Origin: Prinia subflava
Lineage: Eukaryota > Chordata > Aves > Passeriformes > Cisticolidae
DNA: 64,000 nt
Direction: 5' to 3'
NCBI RefSeq assembly: GCF_021018805.1
Contig: NW_026960608.1
Coordinates: 930,001-994,000, forward strand
Under the pieces are notes generated by a model. That model was not told where the DNA came from and made no database searches. It saw only the letters and a program-made list of their open reading frames with translations. Shown here in pieces: positions 11,758 through 21,732 of this stretch. Position numbers and translations under genes: made by a program. Positions within the stretch are counted from its first letter, which is position 1; each line of letters starts with the position of its first letter.

Positions 11758-13370
11758 TAGTTAAAGATTCATTTACATTTGTGATGTGTTGCCATGAATT
11801 TTCCTGGTTTGCTGAGCGTTCATATTAAAGGAGAAATGTGCAGTTTCTCACGCTGGTGAATTGTAAACACAAGACCATGTTTTGTAAATATTGGCAATGT
11901 TATGAATTCCTTCTCCAAGAGAAGGGGAGGTTGAATGACAGCCTCCTGGACCAATGTGGCAGGAGAGGTGGCGATACCCTTCTCAAATCCATGGTCACCT
12001 TGCCACAGATATATAATGGCAAAATAAACTAAGAGGCAGGGGTTCTGCCCTGCTGCTCTGTTGCACCCAGATCTGTGTCCCCAGACTGTTTTCTGGCTAG
12101 GCCTCCGCGGTGATAGTGATGAACAAATAAGATTTAAGTTTTTATATTTCTTAAATGTGTTATCATAAATAATCTTTTCTTTTTTTAACATTGAAGGGAT
12201 CTCAGCTGTGAACTTTCCTAAAGATCACTAAGGTTAAAGACTTGCTATACCTGACTACACACTTCACTCTGATATTGAGGACTACTGTCCCATATTAGTG
12301 CATATGTTTTATAAGTAAAACTATAACCTTTCTCTTGAGTCAGTACTAGGCACTTGAGAAGACATATCCTAATAATTTCTATTCTTTTTCCATTTTAAGG
12401 GACTTCCAAAAATAGACAGCTACTTAATCTTTGTTGTTTCCCCAGGCAATGTTGTTAGATCCATGCATCATTGTAAGACTGGGAAATAAAGACATTAGAA
12501 CTCAAGTAGCCATGAGATACTAACATAGTCTGAGACTGTAAAACATCATAGATATGAGAAAGTATCAGTGTTTCCAGCAAGAAAGTTTTGAGTACTTAAG
12601 TTTCTGAATCTGCATAATATCCCTTAGCTTTCTCCAAGGTGTTCTATCTCAACATCTCTCAAGGTTTGGAATTAAATACTAATGGTAATAGCACTGAGGC
12701 CTATTATAATTCAGATCATGATCTCTAATCCTTTTCACAATCCTGAGTAGACCAGAACTGAAATGGGCAAGCTTCTCCTCCCAGTGGGATGGGTGGAGGG
12801 AGAAGCAGAAGGGTAAAAGTGAGAAAACGTGTGGGTTGAGGTAAGAGATGAATAATTTAAAAGAAATTAAAAAAAATAGGAAAAGAAAAAAGAAAAAACC
12901 TAACAAAGAGGTAAAAAAACCCCAAAACAACAACAGTGATGTGAAAGCAAACATTTGCTCATCACCAAACAACCAATGCCCAGCCAGTGCCCAAAGAAGC
13001 ATCACTCCCACAAATCTCCCTTACAGTTTTATCTCTGAGCATGACACCATATGATCTGGACTATCTCTTTGGTCAGTTGGAGTCACCTGTCCTGGCTGTG
13101 TCCACTCCCAATTTCTTGTGCGTCCCCAGCCTCCTCTCTGGTGAGATGGGGTGAGAAGCAGAAAATGCCTTGACTCTGCATAAGCACTGCTCAGCAATAG
13201 CTAAAACATCTCTGTTATCAACACTGTTTCAGCACAAATCCAAAACACATCCCCATACTAGGTACTAGGAAGAAAAATAAATATTCCAGCCAAAACCAGT
13301 GCAGAGCTGTACAAGCTTTCTTAATTTATAAGATGATGGAGAGTGATATCTATCCTATTCACATTTGAAG
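11758..13370. other. intron with LTR-like fragments
   Basis: The interval 11837-12125 has LTR character (TATA-like block and AATAAA near 12023) but no clear duplication. The A-rich tract 12850-12910 is low-complexity. No gene seen. Confidence 0.35.
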
Positions 13371-14283
13371 CTGTCTTGATTCTGGCCAGGATAGACTTAA
13401 TTTTCTGTAGTAGCCAGGAGGGGGAGTGGCTGAAGGATTGTGGCTAGGAGGTTATTCTATACAACCTCACATCATTGCTGGAGGCAGTAGTAAGGAACTC
13501 TCGCTTATGAGGAGAAAGGTGTTCCATGTGGGAGAAAACATGGTGGGAAAGAGCCACTTGGTATTGTTGCAGGATTTCTGTGTAGATTGTTTCTTTTATA
13601 CCTTCTGTTATTAATATTGTTGCTATGACTGTTTTCTTATTTCATTGCTGTTTTCGGTAAATTGTTCTCTCAACATGTGATCTTTGCCTTTTGTGCTTCC
13701 AATTGTTGGGGGAGCAAGTGCTGGCATGGTTTTATTGGGACCATTAAATTGGAGAATACCATTCCTAAACCATGACAAAGCACAAGAATCTTTTACTACC
13801 CTGTCCTGCTTTGGCTGGGATAGAGTTAATTTCTTCTCAGTAGCTGGCACAGTGCTGTGGTTTGGATTCAGTACAGAATAATGGTGATAACACACTGATG
13901 TTTTGGCTGTTGCTGAGCAGTCCTTACCCTGAATCAAGGACTTTTCATTGTCTCAGGCTCTGCCAGGGAGGAGCTACACAAGAAGCTGTGAGGGAGCATG
14001 GCCAGAACAGCTGACTTGAACTGGCTAAAGGGATATTCCACACCACAGAACTCCATGGCCAGTATATAATCTGGGGAAGGTGGCCAGGAGGGGCTTATTG
14101 CTGCTCAGGGATGGGGTGGGCATCAGTCAGTGGGTTGTGAGCAACTGTATTCTGCATTGCTTGTTTCTCCTGGGTGTTTTCTCTCTTTTTTCCCTCATTT
14201 TAATTATAATTGTTATTGTTATCATGAGTATTATTGTTGTTATCATTAGTATTAGTTGTATCATTATGTCGCTGTTGCATTAG
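13371..14283 (+). repeat. avian ERVL-type LTR fragments
   Basis: Two pieces of a common bird LTR. 13560-13790 is the 3' portion (same text as 6660-6900). 13797-14283 is the 5' portion, beginning cctgctttggctgggataga, with the TATA-like block tatataat near 14063. Hydrophobic frames here come from ATT/GTT-rich low-complexity sequence (14205-14275). Confidence 0.65.
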
Positions 14284-14444
14284 GGGTGGCTGAATAAGCG
14301 ACACAGACTCCAATCTTCTTGGAGGGCATATACCACCGTTTATTAGAAATCACATATTTTTATAGACTGTTCTGATACAGCTGGACATGATTGGTCCTTT
14401 AATTAACACCCCTCACTATCATTGGCTAATTAGAAATGACACCC
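14284..14444 (-). repeat. LTR fragment of unknown family
   Basis: Ends next to the outer provirus. A reversed TATA-like block (TATAAAAA on the minus strand near 14362) suggests minus orientation. It is truncated or overlapped at both ends. Confidence 0.35.
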
Positions 14445-14936
14445 TGTTGAGGGTTAGATTTGCCTCTTTTTCACTTACAGAATTTTTTCCCATAAGTTTC
14501 TAAGAAACCTTAATGACAATACTTAGCCAGAACAAAGAGAGTAGTTGAAGGACATGGCAGCACAAGGCTACACCTATTGTTTTTAAGTCTCTGGGAGTGT
14601 CCCTCAGAGGGGAGAGATAACGCGAGCTTTGGGAAAGGTAAAAAGACAGAGCTGGGGGAGGGGGGCTCACTCTTGCTCTCAGCATCTAAGAAGACAGTCA
14701 AGCTGCCCCTCGCTGCAGGAAGAGTTCATGGCCATCACTCTGCCTCGTCCTAAGAAATCTACCATAATCTGCTTGTGTACTCAAGAATCCTGAGCTCGTT
14801 TTCTCCAGCCCTCCCCCCACTGCTGCTGTTTCTTCAGAGCTTTGAGGCTCTCCTGCTACTCTGTAGCCCTGCACTGCCCAGCCCTGCCGGGACACCCCCT
14901 GCCATTCCAGCTACCAGCGCAGAGCTCCTCATCTCA
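14445..14936 (+). repeat. outer provirus 5' LTR, first part
   Basis: Begins TGTTGAGGGTTAG and matches the 3' LTR at 33692 until about 14756. It then carries a block absent from the 3' LTR. The copy of atctca at 14931-14936 is the target duplication of the inserted solo LTR. The LTR resumes at 28092. Confidence 0.85.
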
Positions 14937-15473
14937 TGTAAGAGCTTCTCCGCGACGGCAGAGTAGGCAACAAAGTATCTCTATAAGCAAAGCAACTGTA
15001 GTGGCACGTGGTTTATTGTGAGGGCCTTGCTTGTAGCTGCTAGGCACAGCTAAAGCAGGCCAGGAGAGCTGGAAAAGAGAGTGGGGAAAAGAGCGAGGAA
15101 AAAGAGAAGAGGGAAAGAGAGGAAAAGAGAGGGGAAAAGGGAGAGGAAAAAGAGGAGGAGGTTCTGAATACCATACAATAAATGTCTTTCTAAGTTGAAT
15201 AGTCTGTGTTGGACCAACCAATCTAATACAAGATACCAATCTCACAACATTTACATACAGCCAATAGAACTGTCCCATAACCTTCGGCAAGCAGAAGGGT
15301 ATTGTTTAATCAAGGGAGCTGGCCCTCAGCTAGGCAAACTATTGTTCACTAGCTGATGGCTTGGCACCCCACACCCTAAAGCCTGCCCTCATTTCCATCT
15401 CACTTGTTGGTCTCATACTCCCAGAATATAAACCACCATATTTGCAAGGTCTTTCTACTTCATCCTTCCCAAC

Positions 15474-15872
15474 TGTTGCTGAGAACAGTTAAAGATCGGG
15501 GACTAAAGAACAGGGTCTGACCCAATGTGGGTATATCACACCTTCTTCCCTTTATTCTTTGAGATGGCGGGTTAAATACAGACAGACTGGTTGACAAGAA
15601 CAGGTGCATTCTGATAGGCAGTGAGAATAGAGAAGTATGCAAACAATCTAGAGTTAAGGCAGCTACGGAGTTTCAGTGTAATTACTTCTATTCTGTAAAT
15701 GTCCATACCTTAACACATTCCTAGTACCAGATAAGTTTATCTGGTACTACGTATGTTGGATGTTTGAGGCCTACTAGGCCCAGGCCTGAGGCCTAGTTCG
15801 GCCTGGTTTGGAATAGCTCAAATCCCATCCCCCAGCATATCATGCCCACGACTTCTGAGAAACTCGGTTACA
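15474..15872 (-). repeat. class II provirus 3' LTR
   Basis: 399 bp, minus strand TGTAACCGAG … CTCAGCAACA. It matches 27680-28078 with no difference noticed. The last codons of env run into its U3 up to 15818. Confidence 0.95.
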
Positions 15873-16441
15873 GTTCCCTCTTTTTCTTTTTGAGCTATCC
15901 AAACTGATGCTAAGGCACGGCTGGCTAATTTTTTCATGCATCGTATTAAGCAAGGCACTATAATTAAGATAACTATGATAACAATAAGTACTATTATGCT
16001 AAAGCAAATCAAATCCTTAATCCACCCAGTGAAACCCCATGATCCAAGCCATTTGTCAAACGGTGTGTCTACAACTACAAGATTTTTCATGTTGTCTCTC
16101 AACTGCGATAACTGCTGATAAATTGATCGCGAATGATCTGACAAATTCATGCAGCACATGCCTTCAAATTCTTCACATCCATGCCCCTGAGATAAAAGAA
16201 GGAAGTCAATCGCGGCTCTGTTTTGGAGCATGGCATGACGAATGTCATTAACATCTTTGGCAAGCTCACTCAGCAAACTGGATGTTATATTAATTTGTTT
16301 TCCCGTCCAGCAGGCTAAATGTTTCAATTGTGTGAGAGCTTGCGCTGAAGCAACTCCTGGGGCAAAAACGGATGCTGAGATTACAGCTGCAGGCTGCCAT
16401 AGGGTAACTTGATCTTTACAATCAGGACTTAGTTGAGACAT
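15818..16441 (-). CDS. env: Env transmembrane (TM) subunit segment, alpharetrovirus-like
   Basis: A 207-residue frame. Cysteines 8 and 44 bracket a hydrophobic Ala/Val/Gly-rich stretch (17-36), the layout of an internal fusion loop as in alpharetroviral TM. Then follow a heptad-like helix (50-84), the CX6CC motif at 89-97 for disulfide linkage to SU, and one membrane helix (144-166) with a basic cytoplasmic tail. The frame is continuous with the SU segment upstream except for one TGA at 16445-16447, at the SU/TM boundary. Its 3' end reads through the polypurine tract into the LTR. The first codon shown is an internal Met, not a proven start. With the upstream breaks it is not expected to be expressed as a normal Env. 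Confidence 0.85.
   Translation of the reverse strand: MSQLSPDCKDQVTLWQPAAVISASVFAPGVASAQALTQLKHLACWTGKQINITSSLLSELAKDVNDIRHAMLQNRAAIDFLLLSQGHGCEEFEGMCCMNLSDHSRSIYQQLSQLRDNMKNLVVVDTPFDKWLGSWGFTGWIKDLICFSIIVLIVIIVILIIVPCLIRCMKKLASRALASVWIAQKEKEGTVTEFLRSRGHDMLGDGI
15873..15895 (-). promoter_or_regulatory. polypurine tract of class II provirus
   Basis: On the minus strand a purine run (AAAAAGAAAAAGAGGGAAC) ends at the TGTAAC start of the 3' LTR. It is also translated as part of the Env tail. Confidence 0.85.
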
Positions 16442-16444
16442 ACT

Positions 16445-17074
16445 TCATTTGACTCGTTGGGTTGGTTGAGACAATCCTAAAACCTGATGAATGGTAGGAG
16501 CAAACAATGTCAATTTACTGAAATAACACGGTCCTCCTATACCTTTTTGGGGCATTGCAGACCAGGCTCTATCTCCACAGATGAGAAAGATTCCTGGTGG
16601 CAATTTCTTAGCAACACCTGTTAATGGTGCCACAGACTTGGTCCAGTTGCTGCAATATTCAGTGTAATTGTAGTACAATGAGGAATGGGGAGATAACCAA
16701 GTGCTGTCATATTTCAGCTGTTGCTTGTTTATGATTAACAAAGTGGAATTTATGATAAAATGTCCAAAAATTAAACAGTAATTTCGTGGCACAGAGCCCA
16801 GAAGATCAAGTTCCTGAGGCTCTGCACTAGTAACTTTAAGATTTTGTGCAATGACAGCAGCTTGTGCTCCTAAAACACTTTTTGAATTAATTTGAATTCG
16901 AGACCAGGCTCTGAACTCTGTCATGGAGCTCACTGGAACTCCAATCAAACAAGTTCGAAAAGGATTAGATGGTGTGGCCAAAGACAAACAAAAGGTATCT
17001 TGCTTGTTTTGGTTGGCCCACGTGACCCACATATTTTGCCTTGGGTCGATGTCAAGCATTCCTGATCCCATTTC
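16445..17074 (-). pseudogene. env: Env surface (SU) segment, interrupted at both ends
   Basis: The open frame is about 208 residues with several N-glycosylation sequons (NST, NYT, NWT) and cysteines, as expected of a retroviral surface subunit. It is short compared with alpharetroviral SU. It ends at a TGA (16445-16447) where the SU/TM cleavage site should lie. At its 5' end it is cut off by the LTR element inserted at 17075-21555, which falls within about the first 20 codons of the env frame. The start-proximal piece remains on the far side, near 21562-21620. The segment is therefore a broken gene. Confidence 0.75.
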
Positions 17075-17499
17075 TATCGAGATTTCTCCCGATAACTCCG
17101 AGGGTCCAGCCAGCGGAGTAATGGCTTAATAAAATAGCGAGACGGCTTCCCAGGATATGCTTTGTAAAATAAAGTTTTAATAACAGGAAAAATAATAAAC
17201 GTTACAAAATGAAAAGAGATAAGCCGAGCACAGTGTACCAAGCACAGCTACACAGGCTAAGGCACTCCCAAAAAGCCTCGTGTACCCTTATGCAGGCCCT
17301 TTAGTACTCGATGGTCTAGGTGGGCTTTTTTGGCTCTTGGCCCAATGAGATGGACACTAGACTTTGAGGTGCACTTCTAAAGTCCTATCACTGTGTCTGT
17401 GCTGGGACCAAGCCAATTACAGCGAGCAGGCTATAGAAAATTCTAGCTTCACTTCCTTATATGGAAACACCTGCTCGGGTACAGAAATGCACGACTACA
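17075..17499 (-). repeat. nested element 3' LTR
   Basis: 425 bp, minus strand TGTAGTCGTGC … AAATCTCGATA. The outer end is TG…TA, not the usual TG…CA. No difference noticed from the 5' LTR. Confidence 0.9.
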
Positions 17500-19422
17500 T
17501 CTCACCCTGTAAAATCATATTAAAAAAAGAAAAAAAAAGAGAAATAGTTACTTTGAAAAAATTCTCACTTTTGTTCATAATTGTGATTGTGTCAATGACT
17601 TATTGTTATTTAACAATTTGGTTTATAGTTAAGCTGTAGTTTTATGGATTACAAAATTTTAAATTTGGTACTTTCTTTTTATTAGCCAATCTTTTAAATT
17701 TAATATTTAGTCTCAAATTACATATGAATCTTATTTTACTTTTTGTTTGGAGAGATTTTTTCAAGTGAACTATATTTTCTTTTTCTTCTACATAAAGATT
17801 TGATAATAACTTTTAACATACAACAACGAACAATTTTGACATGACAATAATAACTTCAAAAATTTTAACAGTGCAACTTTTATAAAACTTAAGTCTCTGC
17901 TTCAAACGTATTTCAGTGTCTATAGTGCTGGGCTGTGTCAGAATGCAGAAGTCTTTTTGAAGACACAGTCTGTGGTCACTCTGGGTCCTTTTGCATGCTC
18001 TTCTTGAGGTGTGTTCTGCTCTCCTTTCTTCTTTTGTAGTTGTGACTCAACTTCTTTTGCAGGAACTTTCTTAGAGTCTGTACCTGTGGAGACAAACAAA
18101 ACCTCTCTCCCTGCCATAAAGGACAGGCTCTAAAATTTGTCTTGTTTTCAGAATTTTTATGAATATGAGAGATTAAAAAACATATATATAACTTTGTTCA
18201 ACCTTTCTATAATAGAAAGCACTACGCCCTTTCCCATTTTTATCTTTTAAAGAGCATTTTTAGCTGTTTGTGTGTTTTTTAACAATAGATTGGCTTTTGA
18301 ATGAATTAGTTATAATATGTGGTAAATTTGATATGTTGAAAAACTTCTGTAATTTTAAGAACTGTACATTTAGGAATGAGAAATGTTTACAAGAGATGTT
18401 TTAATTGTCTTTTTTGGTCTTTTTCTCCTTTATGTGTTGAGGTAGAACATACTTTAAAAAGTGTGTGGTTAGACAAGTGAATTTGTTTGAATTGTTTAAA
18501 TGGTTGATATTGCATGATACTTGTTTTTAATTTTGAGGGTTAACTTTTGCTGCTATTGATGGTGCAGTTAGTGTTTGGTAGTTTGGGCATGGTTGCACAA
18601 TTGTCTTAATTTGACTTTGAGATATATGCGACACTTTTTACAAGAGCTGATGTATTTTGATGTATGGTTAAAAGTTTGCTGTTACCTTGCTATTTGCTAT
18701 AAAACTTAGGAGTTTAGTGTTTGCTTTAACATGTGACACAATACAGTTGCTGTTGAGAAAAAAGGAAAAAGATTAGTATTTTAATGTGAATTTACAATTG
18801 ATTAGAACTTTTTCTTGAGAGGTCTCTGCTCCCTCTACTAAACTTGCAACATAAAAATTTGTAAACATAAAATATGAACTTTGAAAAACATGTAGACAGT
18901 TGTTCTTTTTTAGTTTTGAGATATAGTTTTTAGACTTTCTTAAAATCTGATTTTTATTTTTTGGTGTTAGGATTTTACTACATGGTTATGAGATTTTAGA
19001 TTTTCTTGACTTATTTATAAAACGAATTTTTTTTAGAGGAGTATGAATTTTGAAAGGTTTTCAATTTAATTATAGAGATGAATTTAATAATTTTTTTTTG
19101 TAATATTTATACGGGCTATTTTTAAAAACTTTTGAATTTTGAATTAACTATTTCAATTAAAGATATGAGCAAGCAAAATATTTTTGCAGAATCTTTTCCT
19201 GTAAAGGAAAAATTATTTAGGAATTCGTTTTTATAATTAGTTTGGAATATAAATTTTTTGGGCAAGTTATTACAATCTTCTTGCTTAATTGACAAAACAG
19301 AAAAGAAAAACCTTTTGTTTTGGAATTACTTGGTAGTCTTTTTCAGATCTTAATGAAAAAATTAACTTATAAAGTTCTGGGTTTCTTGTTAAAACTGCAA
19401 AATAAAAGAATAGGTCAGGGTT
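17500..19422 (-). other. A-rich 3' region of the nested element
   Basis: On the minus strand this 1.9 kb is A-rich with almost no long frames. Two acceptor-like sites stand out: a pyrimidine tract with TTTTATTTTGCAG ending at 19395, and TTTGTCTCCACAG ending at 18084. Together with the donor before gag they suggest a spliced transcript. The only coherent frame found is the 59-codon ORF at 17938-18117. Confidence 0.6.
17938..18117 (-). CDS. 59-residue candidate accessory ORF of the nested element
   Basis: ATG to TGA on the minus strand, 59 codons: MAGREVLFVSTGTDSKK at the start, then a Lys/Gln/Glu-rich hydrophilic middle (VESQLQKKKGEQ) and the end CVFKKTSAF. A splice-acceptor-like site (TTTGTCTCCACAG) falls after codon 11, so the same frame could be a 3' exon. 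It stands out as the only balanced coding-like stretch in an otherwise A/T-rich 1.9 kb. I know no homologue. It could be a residual env or gag fragment, or chance. Confidence 0.35.
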   Translation of the reverse strand: MAGREVLFVSTGTDSKKVPAKEVESQLQKKKGEQNTPQEEHAKGPRVTTDCVFKKTSAF

Positions 19423-20745
19423 TTAAGGTATTTTGAGCCTGCTGCTTTGGTGGATTCTTGTGGTGGTTTTCATGACAGTCTTCTTTTGGACGAAGTCTAC
19501 TTTGTATCTTGGCTGCTGGAATTGAACTGTTAGCTGTTTCTGTTCTGTTTTCTTGGAGGGTTTTAGACGATGATAAACTTTCACTGCTTTAGTCTTGCTC
19601 TGTCCTTGTTTTTGTTTTGTTTTGGTCTCCTGTCGCCAGAGCCGGGCTGGCTCTGGGGTGCTGGTTTCTTTCCTTATGTTGTGCCAGGGATCTATGCTGG
19701 CTGATGAATCCTCTGAATCATCAGAGAAACTGCAGGACGTGTGGGAAACCTTCTGATTTTTCATCGGAGTTTGTTTACATTTCTCCGGCATGGGCGCCGC
19801 CATCTTGGGGAGGGCAAGTTCCGGGATGTCACATCCGGTTCCCACGCTCGTCACAGCCAGGGCGTGTCTGTCCAGGCTGTGGGTGGCAACCCGGGGCGGT
19901 GCCCGAGGCTTGGGACCGCCCATGGAGGGGGAGCCTCCTGTGCTGGAGTGGGAGGAGCTGAGCGACACATCAGATGGGGCGTGCCGCAGCGTCGGGCTGT
20001 ACTGAGCCCGCCCACGTGGAGCTACAGTTTCTGCCTCAGAGATGGGGAGAATTCCACGTTTTTCATTGTTCTGTGAGCCCGCGCTTTCAGGGCTTTGTTC
20101 AAAACTCGCGCGCTCAAAATTAACGGACCGGGATCGCCCGTATCTCGTACTGGGTGACTGAGGGGGTGGGGAGGGCGGTTGGAATGGAACCCTTGCCTGC
20201 TTGGCCACGGCTGGCACAGGTCCCACTCCGGGGCTCTGAGGACGGCTCGGGGGAGGGCTTTGAGCCCTTCCCTGCCTGCTTCTCGGGAGTAAATCAAACC
20301 GGTTTTTTCTGGGACTTGGGGCATCAGAACTTGGATTTTTATCTTCATGTCTAAGGTGAGCAGGAGCCTTTTTGCATTTTACTTTCTGGGCTCCTTTTTT
20401 ATGGTTGCTTTTAGAGGCTTTTCCCAAGGTTTCTCTTTCTGCAGTTTCAAGTGTTTTTTCACTGCTGAGCCTTTCGCCTTCTTCTGTTACAAAGTCTAAC
20501 ACAGTTTTAAAGATGGGTCTTAATTTTAACACAGATTTTTTCTTTGAATTATACAACTTCAATCCTATTTTGTCCCAAAATTCCACTGTTACTGTTTCAG
20601 CTGTATTAGTGTCCGGATACTTCTTATAGACCCATTTCACAAGTTTTTTAAGTTCTTTCCTCTCAAACTTATAGTCTTGAATAGTCAGTTTATAATTAAA
20701 ATAACAAAAGGTGTCTCGCTGTTCTACGGATTGCCGGGTCCCCAT
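19423..20745 (-). CDS. Gag-like protein of the nested element (matrix domain plus disordered tail)
   Basis: 440 codons from an ATG followed by GGG, so the protein begins MGTRQS and carries a potential N-myristoylation glycine. Residues 1-100 resemble a betaretroviral matrix domain (basic helices, VEFWDKIG motif, KSVLKLRPIFKTVLDFV). The remainder is Pro/Ser/Arg-rich and looks disordered, with a basic C-terminus (KTMKTTTRIH). There is no major homology region, capsid fold signature or zinc knuckle, so it is not a full Gag. An in-frame GTG two codons upstream is a less likely start. A strong donor (CTG|GTGAGT) ends 10 bases before the ATG. The protein could associate with membrane and helper Gag; that role is inference. 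Confidence 0.8.
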   Translation of the reverse strand: MGTRQSVEQRDTFCYFNYKLTIQDYKFERKELKKLVKWVYKKYPDTNTAETVTVEFWDKIGLKLYNSKKKSVLKLRPIFKTVLDFVTEEGERLSSEKTLETAERETLGKASKSNHKKGAQKVKCKKAPAHLRHEDKNPSSDAPSPRKNRFDLLPRSRQGRAQSPPPSRPQSPGVGPVPAVAKQARVPFQPPSPPPQSPSTRYGRSRSVNFERASFEQSPESAGSQNNEKRGILPISEAETVAPRGRAQYSPTLRHAPSDVSLSSSHSSTGGSPSMGGPKPRAPPRVATHSLDRHALAVTSVGTGCDIPELALPKMAAPMPEKCKQTPMKNQKVSHTSCSFSDDSEDSSASIDPWHNIRKETSTPEPARLWRQETKTKQKQGQSKTKAVKVYHRLKPSKKTEQKQLTVQFQQPRYKVDFVQKKTVMKTTTRIHQSSRLKIP

Positions 20746-20749
20746 TGTC

Positions 20750-20756
20750 ACTCACC
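20750..20756 (-). promoter_or_regulatory. splice donor immediately before the nested gag
   Basis: Minus strand CTG|GTGAGTGAC, a near-consensus 5' splice site, then the gag ATG at 20745. Splicing here would remove gag and join the leader to downstream acceptors near 19395 or 18084. Confidence 0.65.
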
Positions 20757-21110
20757 AGAATGGCTCTTGTGATCTCCCGGCAGCTCTTGGTTGTCTCCGA
20801 CTCTCTCAGGTCACTCGGTGATTAGCTGTTCTCTGTCTCCAGCTCTGCTAGACTGCAGCTTCTCTCTTCTAAAGAGTAATCCACCTTGTACCAGAATCGG
20901 TGTCCGGCAAAGACCCCCTCTCACCGGTATAGGGGTTCAGTCAAAAGGCTCCCTCTCAGCCTTTTTGACCCAAAAATGTGTTTTTATTTTCACGACCAAA
21001 AAACCACCACGAGCTCGCTTTTAAAAAAACGAAACCAAGAGCAAAATGGCCTAGCTGAACGTGAGGGCTCTCTGTCAGCAAACTTCGACTCAGTTACCCT
21101 AATGTAGGGT

Positions 21111-21128
21111 CCGTGTTCGAAGGCGCCA
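21111..21128 (-). promoter_or_regulatory. primer-binding site of the nested element, variant Lys type
   Basis: Minus strand TGGCGCCTTCGAACACGGAC starts two bases after the 5' LTR. It resembles the Lys3 primer site of the surrounding provirus but has two extra Ts after TGGCGCC and one further mismatch. Confidence 0.7.
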
Positions 21129-21130
21129 TT

Positions 21131-21555
21131 TATCGAGATTTCTCCCGATAACTCCGAGGGTCCAGCCAGCGGAGTAATGGCTTAATAAAATAGCGAGACG
21201 GCTTCCCAGGATATGCTTTGTAAAATAAAGTTTTAATAACAGGAAAAATAATAAACGTTACAAAATGAAAAGAGATAAGCCGAGCACAGTGTACCAAGCA
21301 CAGCTACACAGGCTAAGGCACTCCCAAAAAGCCTCGTGTACCCTTATGCAGGCCCTTTAGTACTCGATGGTCTAGGTGGGCTTTTTTGGCTCTTGGCCCA
21401 ATGAGATGGACACTAGACTTTGAGGTGCACTTCTAAAGTCCTATCACTGTGTCTGTGCTGGGACCAAGCCAATTACAGCGAGCAGGCTATAGAAAATTCT
21501 AGCTTCACTTCCTTATATGGAAACACCTGCTCGGGTACAGAAATGCACGACTACA
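21131..21555 (-). repeat. nested element 5' LTR
   Basis: 425 bp, matching 17075-17499. The primer site follows on the minus strand. Confidence 0.9.
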
Positions 21556-21561
21556 CATTTC

Positions 21562-21732
21562 TATTAAAATACCAATCAAAACAGACATTCTGACACCTAA
21601 CATTCTGCTCATTGTTTTAGTTGTCTCTTATAAAACTAGATAAATAACACTCGTCTATTGCTTAAAATTAAATCTTAATAGCCTATCACAACTCTAATCA
21701 TAAAACTGTAATAGTACAACTATTTATTTTTG
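21562..21732 (-). other. pol-env junction of class II provirus
   Basis: AT-rich gap after the pol stop. It contains the start-proximal part of the env frame, with an ATG and hydrophobic codons like a signal peptide, before the insertion point of the nested element. Confidence 0.5.

Larger units (their letters stand above)
17069..21561 (-). mobile_element. non-autonomous LTR element carrying a Gag-like gene, inserted in env
   Basis: Spans 17075-21555 (4481 bp), flanked by catttc on both sides (17069-17074, 21556-21561). The LTRs (17075-17499 and 21131-21555, 425 bp) look identical. A primer site follows the 5' LTR, then a leader with a strong splice donor, a 440-codon Gag-like gene and about 1.9 kb of A-rich (minus strand) sequence with splice-acceptor-like sites and a 59-codon ORF. 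No protease, polymerase or envelope is present, so it must have been copied by proteins supplied in trans. The 6-bp duplication and Lys-like primer site point to a class II helper, perhaps the family of the provirus it sits in. Confidence 0.9.

Noticed and set aside
12679..13011. 110-codon Phe/Leu-rich frame
   Set aside because: It is the translation of an A-rich tract on the other strand (12850-12910).
14080..14283. Hydrophobic frame resembling a membrane protein
   Set aside because: It comes from ATT/GTT-rich low-complexity sequence inside an avian LTR.
19617..20354. Several open frames on the plus strand opposite the nested gag
   Set aside because: They are antisense shadows of the GC-rich, Pro/Arg-rich gag tail; no matrix-like or other domain is seen in them.
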